From: Comamonas sp. BIGb0124 | GTDB lineage: Bacteria; Pseudomonadota; Gammaproteobacteria; Burkholderiales; Burkholderiaceae_C | DNA: 64,000 nt | Direction of reading: 5' to 3' | Assembly (NCBI RefSeq): GCF_003752175.1 | Contig: NZ_RJVF01000008.1 | Span: forward strand, 248,001-312,000 | In this document: positions 17,474-26,266 of the stretch, one piece after another | How the letters are laid out: every line of letters begins with the position of its first letter | Numbering within the stretch: the first letter of the stretch is position 1 | Program-made: the position numbers and the translations under genes | The notes under the pieces: generated by a model | What the model saw: only the letters and a program-made list of their open reading frames with translations | The model's database searches: none | What the model was told of the DNA's origin: nothing

Positions 17474-19225
17474 ATGTACGCATCGACAACACACCGACCT
17501 TTGCTTCCCGCTCTGCCGCGCAACTGGCTGTGGGCGGCCCTCGCCGCCGCAGTGCTCACCGCCTGCGGCGGCGGCGGCGACTCCTCGGGCACGCCCGACG
17601 TCACTTCGCCGCCCACCACCGAACCCACGACACCGCCGGTCGACGGCGCAGAGGGAGAGGACGGCGGCGGAGACGACGGCACGACGCCGCCGCCCGTCGC
17701 CACCGGCCGCTGGACCCGCGGCGACCTGCACGTGCACACCTACCAGTCGGACGACGCTCAGACCGGACTCGAACAGGTGCTGGACCAGGGCTTCGACCAG
17801 TACGGCCTGGACTGGATGGCACTGTCCAATCACCTGCGCTTGTCGGCACGCGACCACACCGGCGCCGCCCTGCCCGGCGGCTCCATTCCCTTCTCGCGCG
17901 CCATGGCGGAGTACGAGGCGCCCTTCATCCGGCAAGCCCAGGCCGCCGGCCGCTACAAGGACAAGCTGATCCTGTCGTCGGCCGAATGGGACATGCCCAC
18001 CCACGATCACGTCAACGTCGGCATCCTCACCGACCAGCCCATGAGCGACAAGGCCTTCAAGGCCATGAACCAGTTCGAGTATTTCTTCACCAACCGCAAT
18101 GCCGCCCTGTTCGATGCGGCGGACGTGGCCGCCTGGAACACCCAGCGCGCACGCGCCTACAGCACCCATGCCGATGCCGTCGGCGCGATCGCCTGGCTGC
18201 GCGACAACCATGGCGAAACCAGCTACATGCTGCTCAACCATCCGTCGCGCTACAACGGCCGCTACACCGCCGCCCAACTGCGCGAGATGAACGACACCGC
18301 GCCCAACGTCTTCTTCATGATCGAAGGACTGGTCGGCAACCAGATGGAACCGGACCGCGGCGGTTATGCCGAGAGCTACACCGCCGCCAACCTGCCCTCG
18401 CGCACCTACGGCGGCACCGACTACATGGTCGCCCGACTGGGCGGCATGTGGGATGCCCTGCTGGGCGAGGGCCGCCGCGTCTGGACGGTGGCGAACTCCG
18501 ACTTCCACTTCAAGACCGCCCAGGGCCTCTACAGCAGCGGTTATGCGCCGGGCGAGTACGCCAAGACCTACCTTCGTCAGGCCGACGAGGGTGCGCAGGG
18601 CTGGCTCGACAGCCTGCGCGCCGGCCAGGCCTTCGGGGTGCTGGGCGACCTGATCGACGCCCTGGATTTCAGCGCTGCAGGCCCTGCACCCGAAAACGCC
18701 AGCGCCGCCATGGGCGGCGAACTCTCCGTCAAACCCGGCGAGACCGTGACCGTCACCATTCGCTTCAAGAGCCCCGAGCGCAACAACCGTGAGACGGCAC
18801 TGGGCAGCGGCGTACTGGCCGGCGAGCAGCCGCAGGTCGATCACGTCGACCTGATCGCAGGACATGTCGTTGCAAAGGCCGCACCGGCATCGGCTGCCTA
18901 TGCCGAATCGACCAACGCCAGTACCCGCGTCATCGCCCGTTTCTTCAAGAAGGACTGGCAGGTCGATGCCGAGGGCTACAACGTCATCACCTATCGCTAC
19001 ACACCGGCCGCCAGCCAGTACCTGCGGTTGCGCGGCACCAATCTGGGCGTGGACGTCGCCGGCGAGACCAGCCGGGGCGAACCCCTGCCCGACGCCAAGA
19101 TCACGCTGGCCGACAATCAGGCCCGCTTCGACGCCATCGACGCACGCAACTACGGCGACCTCTGGTTCTACTCCAACCCGGTCTTCGTGACCGTGGCCGC
19201 GGCGGCAACCGCCGGCACACGCTGA
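17474..19225 (+). CDS. PHP-domain phosphoesterase lipoprotein
   Basis: 583 aa. Lipoprotein signal peptide ending in LTACGG, then a Thr/Pro/Glu-rich linker, then a PHP fold from about residue 80. RGDLHVHTYQSDD supplies the first metal ligands, SAEWDMPTHDHVNV the middle ones and NSDFHFK the C-terminal one. The start may be 17474 or the in-frame ATG at 17417, which would give a longer cytoplasmic tip before the signal peptide. It follows the metallophosphoesterase gene by about 100 bases on the same strand and may be cotranscribed. Expected role: exported phosphoester hydrolysis. Confidence 0.85.
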   Translation: MYASTTHRPLLPALPRNWLWAALAAAVLTACGGGGDSSGTPDVTSPPTTEPTTPPVDGAEGEDGGGDDGTTPPPVATGRWTRGDLHVHTYQSDDAQTGLEQVLDQGFDQYGLDWMALSNHLRLSARDHTGAALPGGSIPFSRAMAEYEAPFIRQAQAAGRYKDKLILSSAEWDMPTHDHVNVGILTDQPMSDKAFKAMNQFEYFFTNRNAALFDAADVAAWNTQRARAYSTHADAVGAIAWLRDNHGETSYMLLNHPSRYNGRYTAAQLREMNDTAPNVFFMIEGLVGNQMEPDRGGYAESYTAANLPSRTYGGTDYMVARLGGMWDALLGEGRRVWTVANSDFHFKTAQGLYSSGYAPGEYAKTYLRQADEGAQGWLDSLRAGQAFGVLGDLIDALDFSAAGPAPENASAAMGGELSVKPGETVTVTIRFKSPERNNRETALGSGVLAGEQPQVDHVDLIAGHVVAKAAPASAAYAESTNASTRVIARFFKKDWQVDAEGYNVITYRYTPAASQYLRLRGTNLGVDVAGETSRGEPLPDAKITLADNQARFDAIDARNYGDLWFYSNPVFVTVAAAATAGTR

Positions 19226-19240
19226 AGCCCGCCGGCCGCC

Positions 19241-19978
19241 TCAGGCCTTGATCGAGGCCGGCAGGTAAAAACAGTAACCGCTGTTTCTGAGGGTCTTGAT
19301 CGGGAGCTCATGCCCGCTGATTGCCTCGACCCGGCGGCGCAGCCGGCGCATCTGCGTGTCGAGCCGGCGCTGGTCGTATTCGAGATAGTCGGCACCCAGC
19401 GCCTGCACGATCTGCCGGCGGCTGATGCTGTCGCCGGGCTGGCTCATCAGGCATTGCAACACCACCTGGTCCTGCTGCGACAGCGGCACAAAACCGGCAT
19501 CGGGCACATGCAGGCGCCGTGGCCCGAGCTCCAGCACCCAGGTGGCCGGTTGCTCGTATTCAGCGGGCAGCAAGGGCCCCGCAGGCTGTACCGGCAGGGT
19601 CGATTGCAGGCCGAGCCGGCGAGTCAGCGCATCCAGGGTCGCGGCGAGTTCGTCCAGGTCGCATCCCTTGCCCAGGTAATGGTCGGCTCCACCCGCCAGT
19701 CCGGCGATCCGGTCGGGACTGGTGCTGCGGGCACTGAACACCACGATGCCCACCTGTTGACCGCCTTGCCGCAGACGGCGGATCAGCTCCAGCCCGCTGC
19801 CGTCGGGCAGGCCGATGTCGACGATGGCCAGCCGATGTCGCTGGGCATCGAACAGGCGGTCGAAGTCGCCGATGGTGCCCGCACGGGCGACTCCATAGCC
19901 CAGCTCTTCGAGGAAATCGCCGAGCTCCTGGCTCAGGACCGGCTCGTCTTCAAGCAGGATGACTTCAGGCATGGCCAA
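19241..19978 (-). CDS. OmpR-family response regulator
   Basis: 245 aa. The receiver domain (residues 1-120) has the acidic pair E10/D11, phospho-acceptor Asp54 in VDIGLPDGSG and conserved Lys104 in DHYLGKG. A winged-helix DNA-binding domain follows (residues 150-240, ISRRQIVQALGADYLEYDQRR, RRRVEAISGHELPIKTLRNSGYCF). It is divergent from, and 65 bases away from, the sensor kinase gene, so the two almost certainly form a pair. The C-terminal end lies 15 bases from the convergent PHP gene. Confidence 0.9.
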   Translation of the reverse strand: MAMPEVILLEDEPVLSQELGDFLEELGYGVARAGTIGDFDRLFDAQRHRLAIVDIGLPDGSGLELIRRLRQGGQQVGIVVFSARSTSPDRIAGLAGGADHYLGKGCDLDELAATLDALTRRLGLQSTLPVQPAGPLLPAEYEQPATWVLELGPRRLHVPDAGFVPLSQQDQVVLQCLMSQPGDSISRRQIVQALGADYLEYDQRRLDTQMRRLRRRVEAISGHELPIKTLRNSGYCFYLPASIKA

Positions 19979-20043
19979 GCGACGCCCGGCCGACGATGTG
20001 GTTTATTCTGACGGACTGCACAGGGAAACCCAAAACAATTGAA

Positions 20044-22068
20044 ATGAAATGTTACCGCATCACGGGGGGATGGCTGGCGATCCTCGTCTGGATGATCGCG
20101 ATGGCCGTGTCGGGGGTCGGCCGCGCTGAAGCGGCCGTTCTCACGCTCGACGCAAAAGGCGGTCGCCAGGATACGGCGGGTTACCTCGAACGTCTGGACG
20201 ACCCCGACGGCCGCCTGGATGCGGCACAGGCTGCGAATGCCGCGGAGTGGCAGGCGCTGCCCGGTGGCCTGAGCGCCGGTTTCACCCAGGCCACCGTGTG
20301 GCTGCGCCTGACGGTCAATGTGGATTCGGTGCGAACCGGCGGTTGGATGCTGCAGCTGGGCAACGCCTTGCTCGACAACGCCCGTGTCTATGTCGATCTG
20401 CCGGCCGGTGGATGGGCCGAACTGGGCGACAGCGGCGAAGACGTTCCGCGCCGCGACTGGCCGGTGGACTATCGCAGCCCCGTCTTCGAATTCAATCCCG
20501 CAACCGCGCGCAACCACGTCATCCTGGTTCGGCTGCAGAGCAAGAACGCACTGGCCACCCGCCTGGACATCTGGCCGCGGCTGGCCTTCGACAACCAGTC
20601 GCGCCGCGAAGGCCTGCTGTTCGGCCTGTACTTCGGTTTCTATGTGCTGCTCATGGCCCTGCACGCGCTGTTCTGCTGGTTCACGCGGGCGCCCCTCAGC
20701 GGTCTGTTCCTGGCCTACATCAGTGTCGGCGTGGCCAACGAAACCCTGTCGCTGGGACTGGTCCAGCAAGTCACGCGCCTGCCCGTGCAATGGAGCGACC
20801 CCATCCTCGGCGTCGGGATCGCGATCGGCATGATGCTGGGACTGGAGATGTCGTTCCGCATTCTTGCGCTCGACACCCTCTATCCCCGTCTGGTCGCCTG
20901 GGTGCGGCGCTCGACGGGCCTGCTGGCCGCCGTATGCTCGGTCCTGATCCTGCTGGGCCATTACGGCCTGGGCATGCCCCCCGTGCAGGCGGCAGCCCTG
21001 CTGCTCATGACGATGCTCTCGCTCATGGCCGTCTATCTGCTCTGGCGAGGCTGGCGACCGGTCCGCTTCTTCATCCTGGCCTTCGGCGGCTTCTATGCCG
21101 GCATGCTCGTCGGCTTCCTTCGCAATCTCGGTGTCCTTCCGGTCAATCAGATCACCGAATTCGTCTCCACCTTCAGCGGCATGGTGCACATGCTGCTGCT
21201 GAGCCTGTTCATCATCGGGCGCCACGAGCGTCAGCGGCGTGCAAACGAGCGCCGCCAGGCCCACGCCGCCGCCGAAATGGCGCAGGAACACAGCCTCAGG
21301 CTCGAACACGAAGTCGCATTGCGTACCGCCGAACTGCGCAATGAAATCCTCAGCCGCGAGCGGCTGGAGGACGAACTGCGCGCATCGCTGGCCCTCGAGC
21401 GGCGGGTCCTGTCCGAGCAGCGCGACTTCGTGGCCATGGTCTCGCACGAGTTCCGGACGCCGTTGGCCATCATCACCGCCTCGAGTCAGCAGCTCGAGCG
21501 CCATCTCGAAGGCCCGCTCGAAAAAAGCAGGACACGCTGCGGCAACATCCGCGGCGCGGCCATCCGTCTGCTCGCGCTGGTGGACGAGTACCTCACCGAC
21601 GACCGCATGAGCGAGCCGCGGGCCGATCTCCGGCTGCAGGCCTGCGACCTGCATGCCCTGCTCGACGAACTGTGCGGCGAATTCCCGCCTGGGCGCATGC
21701 GCTGCACCCGGGGCGAGGGCACCCGCTGGCTGTTCTGCGACGCAGGACTGCTCCGTGTCGCCCTGCGCAACCTGCTCGCCAACGCCGATCGCCACGCCCC
21801 CATCGACACCTGCGTCGACATCCTGATGCGCTGTGCCGACCAGCAACTGTGCATCGACGTCGGCAATGTCGGCGAATTCATCGAGCCGGCCGAACGCGAC
21901 CGCATGTTCCAGAAATACTATCGCGGCCAGAATGCCCAGCACCGTCCCGGCGCAGGATTGGGGCTCTACCTGGTTCAGCGCATCGCCAAACGCCTCAAGG
22001 GCAGTGTCGCGCTGACCGGCGCCGGCGGTCCGGAGCCGGTCAGGTTCTCGCTGTGCCTGCCGCGCTAG
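20044..22068 (+). CDS. 7TMR-DISM sensor histidine kinase
   Basis: 674 aa. A signal peptide (MAVSGVGRAEAA) is followed by an extracytoplasmic 7TMR-DISMED2-like domain (residues 35-185, TVWLRLTVNVDS, WMLQLGNALLDNARVYV), which in this family may bind carbohydrate ligands. Seven hydrophobic helices follow (about residues 190-390), then a coiled linker, a HisKA domain with His468 in SHEFRTPL and a HATPase domain (NLLANADRH, GAGLGLYLVQRIAK). The start at 20044 puts the signal peptide at the N-terminus; the frame is open to 19996. Partner of the divergent OmpR-type regulator. The neighbouring lipoprotein phosphoesterases are possible targets, but this is only positional. Confidence 0.9.
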   Translation: MKCYRITGGWLAILVWMIAMAVSGVGRAEAAVLTLDAKGGRQDTAGYLERLDDPDGRLDAAQAANAAEWQALPGGLSAGFTQATVWLRLTVNVDSVRTGGWMLQLGNALLDNARVYVDLPAGGWAELGDSGEDVPRRDWPVDYRSPVFEFNPATARNHVILVRLQSKNALATRLDIWPRLAFDNQSRREGLLFGLYFGFYVLLMALHALFCWFTRAPLSGLFLAYISVGVANETLSLGLVQQVTRLPVQWSDPILGVGIAIGMMLGLEMSFRILALDTLYPRLVAWVRRSTGLLAAVCSVLILLGHYGLGMPPVQAAALLLMTMLSLMAVYLLWRGWRPVRFFILAFGGFYAGMLVGFLRNLGVLPVNQITEFVSTFSGMVHMLLLSLFIIGRHERQRRANERRQAHAAAEMAQEHSLRLEHEVALRTAELRNEILSRERLEDELRASLALERRVLSEQRDFVAMVSHEFRTPLAIITASSQQLERHLEGPLEKSRTRCGNIRGAAIRLLALVDEYLTDDRMSEPRADLRLQACDLHALLDELCGEFPPGRMRCTRGEGTRWLFCDAGLLRVALRNLLANADRHAPIDTCVDILMRCADQQLCIDVGNVGEFIEPAERDRMFQKYYRGQNAQHRPGAGLGLYLVQRIAKRLKGSVALTGAGGPEPVRFSLCLPR

Positions 22069-22136
22069 CGGTGGCGATGTCCCGATCAGGCCATTGCGGC
22101 AGAGGATGATGCTTCGCTCCATCGAAAGAACACGGC

Positions 22137-22364
22137 ATGACCCGACTCCGCATCTTCTGGCTCGGTTGCCTGCTCCTCGCTGCCGCCAGCCAGCTCGCCT
22201 ACCACTTCATCGATCCGCCCACCCTCGACAACCAAGGCATGCTCCACGAGCAGTTCGGCCTGATCCCTCTGGGCCTGCTCCTGACCGGATTGGGCCTCGT
22301 GGCCCTGGTGGTCGACGGCATCGGCGCACTCAAGGCTTGGCGTCGCCGGTCCAGACGCGCATGA
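22137..22364 (+). CDS. Small membrane protein, 75 aa
   Basis: Two hydrophobic segments (about residues 5-25 and 42-62) separated by a short polar loop, and a basic tail ending in RRRSRRA, which suggests the C-terminus is in the cytoplasm. It starts about 70 bases after the kinase gene. Its 3' end overlaps the end of the convergent Yellow-like gene by 35 bases. No family recognised. Confidence 0.6.
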   Translation: MTRLRIFWLGCLLLAAASQLAYHFIDPPTLDNQGMLHEQFGLIPLGLLLTGLGLVALVVDGIGALKAWRRRSRRA

Positions 22365-23433
22365 TCCGGTAAGGCGGTTTGCCCGTCTCTTCGGTGCCCG
22401 AGAAACCCTGGCTGCGGTGCAACTGATTGACCGCGATGTACAACCAGTCGTCGGCGCCGAAACGCACGCTGTCCGGCCAATCCAGGCGTGCATCGCGCAC
22501 CACCGGCGTCAGCCGGCCATCGGCCTCCAGCCGGTCGATGCCGTTCTCGTTCATGTTGGTGAAGAAATGGCTGCCGCCCGCAGTCGTGGTCGCACCGTCG
22601 GATATCGGCTTGTCGCCCACTTGGCGGATGGCTGCGGCAATCGTCTCGTCCGTGGCGCCGTCGCGGAACAGGCGGGTCGGCACGCTATACCAGCGGGTGC
22701 CGGTCATCGCGCCGAAAAACAGCTGTTGGCCATCGGCCGAGAGCGTGATCGGGTTCACCCCCACGGCGGCCGGCTGGCCCTGAAACTGGACGTCCTGTCC
22801 GCCAATGCGCATCACTGCGTTCGGCTCGGCCTGAAGGACGGGCGATTCACCAAAACGGCGGCTCTTGCCCGTCGCGATTTCGACGGCGATCAAACCCGGC
22901 TTGGCAATGTCGGCGAGATAGATCCAGCCGGTTTTATCATCGACCACCAGATCCTGTATAAAACTGCCTTTGGGGGCAATGTCGGCAGGCAGCTCGATTC
23001 GACGAAGCTGTTTTCCCGTCGAAATGTCGAAGGCCCAGATCCGGGTTTTCTCCACATGGAAACCCATATCGGCAATCCACAGCCGATTTTTGCCGTCGAT
23101 ATAAATACCCAAAGGCGAATCGAGCGTGGCGGCCGTGTGGCGTTTGCCGTCGCTCTGCACCGCCGTGCCGGGCCATGCGCGATACCGGTTGCCGGCCGTG
23201 ACCTCGATCAACTGCACGCCGCGCGGGGCGTCGAGGGGATGCACGGTGGCAAAAACACGCCCCTGCTTCGATACGGCGACATTGCCTGGACGCAGAGGCA
23301 GCTCGGCCACCACCTGCAACTCGCCCGGTTGAACGGCCAGCGCGGCAACCGGCCAGGCCAAGGCCGCTGCGGCCATGATAAAACTGGCGGCCAGGTATTT
23401 TTTGACGGCTGGGCCATATCGATGCGAACACAT
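22330..23433 (-). CDS. Exported Yellow/major royal jelly-like beta-propeller protein
   Basis: 367 aa with a Sec-type signal peptide (hydrophobic core about residues 15-32, AAAALAWPVAALA). The rest reads as a six-bladed propeller of the MRJP/Yellow type: LDSPLGIYIDGKNRLWIAD, IQDLVVDDKTGWIYLAD, GVNPITLSADGQQLFFG and PDSVRFGADDWLYIA are typical blade strands. Bacterial members have no settled function; insect relatives include dopachrome-converting enzymes. An AGGAG site 7 bases before the ATG supports the start. It is divergent from the DeoR regulator gene. Confidence 0.75.
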   Translation of the reverse strand: MCSHRYGPAVKKYLAASFIMAAAALAWPVAALAVQPGELQVVAELPLRPGNVAVSKQGRVFATVHPLDAPRGVQLIEVTAGNRYRAWPGTAVQSDGKRHTAATLDSPLGIYIDGKNRLWIADMGFHVEKTRIWAFDISTGKQLRRIELPADIAPKGSFIQDLVVDDKTGWIYLADIAKPGLIAVEIATGKSRRFGESPVLQAEPNAVMRIGGQDVQFQGQPAAVGVNPITLSADGQQLFFGAMTGTRWYSVPTRLFRDGATDETIAAAIRQVGDKPISDGATTTAGGSHFFTNMNENGIDRLEADGRLTPVVRDARLDWPDSVRFGADDWLYIAVNQLHRSQGFSGTEETGKPPYRIMRVWTGDAKP

Positions 23434-23794
23434 TTAACTTCTCCTGATAATGAAAGGATTCCCCGTACCCATGTCGCATGGATAACGTTCAGGTATGGTA
23501 ATCATGTCGTTCGATATGAAAAACCGGCTCGCACGGCAAAACACTTTCAAATTAAAATTGAAATCCCTATTTCGGTAATCATGGTGCGGGGTCAAATGCA
23601 CCGGCCGGACCGTCGCGCCAGGGTCCTCGATTGCGTCTGCGGTGATCGCCACCCCCAATCTCGCAGCAGCCGTGGCGCACGATGCATGCGCCCCGGCCAA
23701 GCCTGGCCATGCCGCTTCAAGCCGGTCGCACGCTCCCGACTTCGTACAATCCCCGCAATCGTGTTGTGTTGACCAACGGGTTCATGAAGGGCTT

Positions 23795-24574
23795 ATGAAA
23801 GTAGCGAATCGTCGAGATGCCATTTTCCAGGCCGTGCAAGAGGGGGTGTCCGACGTCACGGCCTTGTGCCGGAAGTTCGGCATCTCCGAGGCCACGGCCC
23901 GCCGCGATTTGCACGCGCTGCAACAGGCCGGCCGCTTGCTGCGGGTGTACGGCGGCGCGGTGGCGACGCCCATTCTTCATGAGCCCGAGGAATCGCTCGA
24001 GTCCCGTCAATCCCAGCATCACGACGCCAAGGCCGCGATCGCGCGCATGGGCGCGGCGATGCTGGCCGAGGGCGACACCGTGTTCATCGACGGCGGCACC
24101 ACCACCCAGAGCCTGGCACGCGAGATCCCGCAGGGTCTGGCCATCCGCATCTTCACCAACAACCTGCTGGCCGTGCAGACGCTGGCCGAGCGCGGCATCC
24201 CGGTCTCGCTGGTCGGTGGCGATCTGCGGCCCGGCAGCATGAGCGTGTTCGGCGTGCTGGCCGACCTCGCACTCGAGCGCCTGACCTTCGACAAGGTCTA
24301 CACCAGCGCCGATGGCGTGGATGTCGAACTCGGTCTGTGCGAAGGCTCGATAGAACAAGCCTGGTTCAAGGACAAGGTGTTTCGCCGGGCACGCGAGATC
24401 ATCGTGCTGGCCACATCGGAAAAACTCAGCAGGCGATCGCAGATGTACTGGTCGCCGATCAACCGGGCCTGGACGCTGATCACCGACAGCCACGCCCAGG
24501 CTCATCAACTGCAGCCCTTTGCCAGCCACGCCTTCGTCGAGGTGCATCAGGCCTTGGCGCCCACGCACGACTGA
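23795..24574 (+). CDS. DeoR-family regulator, probable control of the acid-sugar operon
   Basis: 259 aa. The N-terminal DeoR helix-turn-helix is clear (ALCRKFGISEATARRDLHAL, then LLRVYGGAV), followed by the DeoR sensor domain, which usually binds a phosphorylated sugar (GDTVFIDGGTTTQSLA, SADGVDVELGLCEG). The start at 23795 gives the normal domain; the frame is open to 23642. It lies just upstream of the acid-sugar genes on the same strand, and phosphorylated acid sugars are intermediates of that pathway, so it is the best candidate to bind the repeated motif found there. Confidence 0.85.
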   Translation: MKVANRRDAIFQAVQEGVSDVTALCRKFGISEATARRDLHALQQAGRLLRVYGGAVATPILHEPEESLESRQSQHHDAKAAIARMGAAMLAEGDTVFIDGGTTTQSLAREIPQGLAIRIFTNNLLAVQTLAERGIPVSLVGGDLRPGSMSVFGVLADLALERLTFDKVYTSADGVDVELGLCEGSIEQAWFKDKVFRRAREIIVLATSEKLSRRSQMYWSPINRAWTLITDSHAQAHQLQPFASHAFVEVHQALAPTHD

Positions 24575-25059
24575 TCCTTCATCGGGATTGCCGCGCTCGC
24601 CGCGAACAGGCAGAAGCGGTGCCCCGCCGTTCGGTGAACGGCCGGGATCCGGGCGGCATCGACCAGACCTCGGCCGCTCTTTGCAGACCGATCACGCGAC
24701 TGTCGGATCACCTGCAGGGCCGCTTCCGGCAATCGCGGCGCCGTTCCATTGCTCGATGGCAGATGCGCCTTGTCTGATGCCAGCGCACGGGCCGACCGCG
24801 GCCGGGGTGGCGCTGCGGGCGCTCGCGTCGCGCCGACTTGATGCAATCCGTCGTCGCTGGAACTGTTGAACCGGTCATCTTGGCCCGGGAAAATACGGAT
24901 ACGCAGGGCAAATATTGTGTGTTTTGATCGCATCAATCATTACAAAATGATTGATTCAAGCAGATATTCAAGCCACCACCGGCACGAGCCGCCGCGACGC
25001 CGCAGACAGTCGGCGCCAGGCCCGGCCGGGCCATCACCCGGAGCGATCAGGAGACAACC
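24575..25059. other. Intergenic region upstream of tctC, no gene seen
   Basis: Almost 500 bases. The first 300 are GC-rich with no convincing reading frame; possibly decayed coding sequence. From about 24900 the sequence turns AT-rich and carries the operator-like repeats listed separately, then an AGGAG ribosome site (25049-25053) for the next gene. Confidence 0.5.
24924..24959. promoter_or_regulatory. Operator-like inverted repeats upstream of tctC
   Basis: TTGATCGCATCAATCA (24924-24939) runs into a perfect 10-base inverted repeat, ATCAATCATT (24932-24941) and AATGATTGAT (24946-24955), ending in the palindrome TTGATTCAA. Fourteen of 16 bases of the first element recur at 26237-26252. Likely binding site of the neighbouring DeoR regulator. 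Confidence 0.6.
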
Positions 25060-26061
25060 ATGACCCAGTCCACTTCCTCGACCAAACGCCGCTTGCTCGC
25101 CTCGGGCCTGCAGGCCTGCCTCGGCGCTGCCCTGCTGGCGGCCAGCCCCCTTGCCGCCTGGGCGGACACCGGTGCGTACCCGAACCAAACGATCAAGGTG
25201 GTCATTCCCTTCCCGCCCGGCGGCACGCTCGATACCGTGGGGCGGACCCTGGCACAACGCCTGAGCGACCAGATGGGCAAACCCGTCATCGTCGAGAACA
25301 AACCGGGCGGCAATGCCACGATCGGCCCGGCCACCGTGGCGCGCAGCACGGCCGATGGCTACACCCTGCTTTTCAATGCTTCGACCTTCCTCAGCGGTCC
25401 GATGATCTCCACCGCCGTCCCCTACCAGATCGAGAAGGACTTCCAGCCGGTCGCCCTGGTTGCCAAGGCCCCTCTGTCGGTGGCGATCAACAAGAATCTG
25501 CCCATATCGGACATGAAGGGATTGATCCAGTACGCCAAGGCCAATCCCGGCAAGATGACGTTTGCCGTCGGCTCCATTGCCTCGGCCGGCCATCTGTCGA
25601 CCGAACTGCTCAAGCAATCGGCCGGACTCGATTACATGATCGTGCCCTACAAAGGCACGGCCCCCGCGTTTCAGGACTTGATCGGCGGACAGATCGACGC
25701 CTTCATCGACCCGGTTCTCGGTTCGTTGCAATACCACCAGGGCGGCCTGCTCAAGGTGATCGCAACCACCTCCAAGACCCGCATTCCCGTGCTGCCCGAG
25801 GTGCCGACGGTCGGCGAGACCCTTCCCGGTTTCGAGTTCTTCAGCTGGTACGGCCTGTGGGCACCCGCAGGCACGCCTGCCGCGGTGATCGCCCGGCTCA
25901 ACAAGGAAGTCAATATCGCCTTGCAATCCGAGGCGCTGACCAAGTTCAGCGCACAGGGCCTCATCCTGGAACAACGCTCGGTCGACGAGTTCAAGGCTTT
26001 CCAGAAGATCGAGTCCGACAAGGCACGCAAGATCGTGGACGACGCCAACATCAAGCTCTGA
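25060..26061 (+). CDS. TctC/Bug-family periplasmic solute-binding protein
   Basis: 333 aa with a Sec signal peptide cleaved near PLAAWADTG. The mature protein shows the family pattern IKVVIPFPPGGTLDTVGR, VIVENKPGGN, VARSTADGYTLLF and VPTVGETLPGFEF. These proteins bind carboxylates for tripartite tricarboxylate transporters. No TctA or TctB membrane gene is present in the window, so it must use a transporter encoded elsewhere, as is common for Bug proteins in Bordetella and relatives. Its place at the head of the acid-sugar genes suggests its ligand is a sugar acid. Confidence 0.9.
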   Translation: MTQSTSSTKRRLLASGLQACLGAALLAASPLAAWADTGAYPNQTIKVVIPFPPGGTLDTVGRTLAQRLSDQMGKPVIVENKPGGNATIGPATVARSTADGYTLLFNASTFLSGPMISTAVPYQIEKDFQPVALVAKAPLSVAINKNLPISDMKGLIQYAKANPGKMTFAVGSIASAGHLSTELLKQSAGLDYMIVPYKGTAPAFQDLIGGQIDAFIDPVLGSLQYHQGGLLKVIATTSKTRIPVLPEVPTVGETLPGFEFFSWYGLWAPAGTPAAVIARLNKEVNIALQSEALTKFSAQGLILEQRSVDEFKAFQKIESDKARKIVDDANIKL

Positions 26062-26106
26062 ACGAAACATGCGTGCGGAATAGTCAACCCATTTCGCACG
26101 CAAAAA

Positions 26107-26143
26107 CGATCGACTCGATCAATAAAATGATCGTGTTGATCAA
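26107..26143. promoter_or_regulatory. Operator-like repeats between tctC and the kinase gene
   Basis: CGATCGACTCGATCAAT followed by the palindrome TTGATCAA (26136-26143). These are imperfect versions of the TTGATCGNNTCAATCA element found on either side. Confidence 0.4.
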
Positions 26144-26197
26144 AATAGCCCAATAATCAGTGTAAACCCGCATCGGCATCACCCAAGAGTCACTTAA

Positions 26198-26252
26198 GAT
26201 TGACTCAATCAATCAGTACACATTCGACCTTGCCGATTGATCGATTCAATCA
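26198..26252. promoter_or_regulatory. Paired operator-like elements just upstream of the kinase start
   Basis: GATTGACTCAATCAATC (26198-26214) and GATTGATCGATTCAATCA (26235-26252). The second contains TTGATCGATTCAATCA, matching the element at 24924 in 14 of 16 bases. It ends 14 bases before the probable GTG start at 26267, a position suited to repression. Confidence 0.6.
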
Positions 26253-26266
26253 AAATTGGACCTGAC

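Noticed and set aside
19933-22122. 729-codon minus-strand frame opposite the sensor kinase
   Set aside because: Antisense of a kinase with intact HisKA and HATPase motifs; the translation has no domain.
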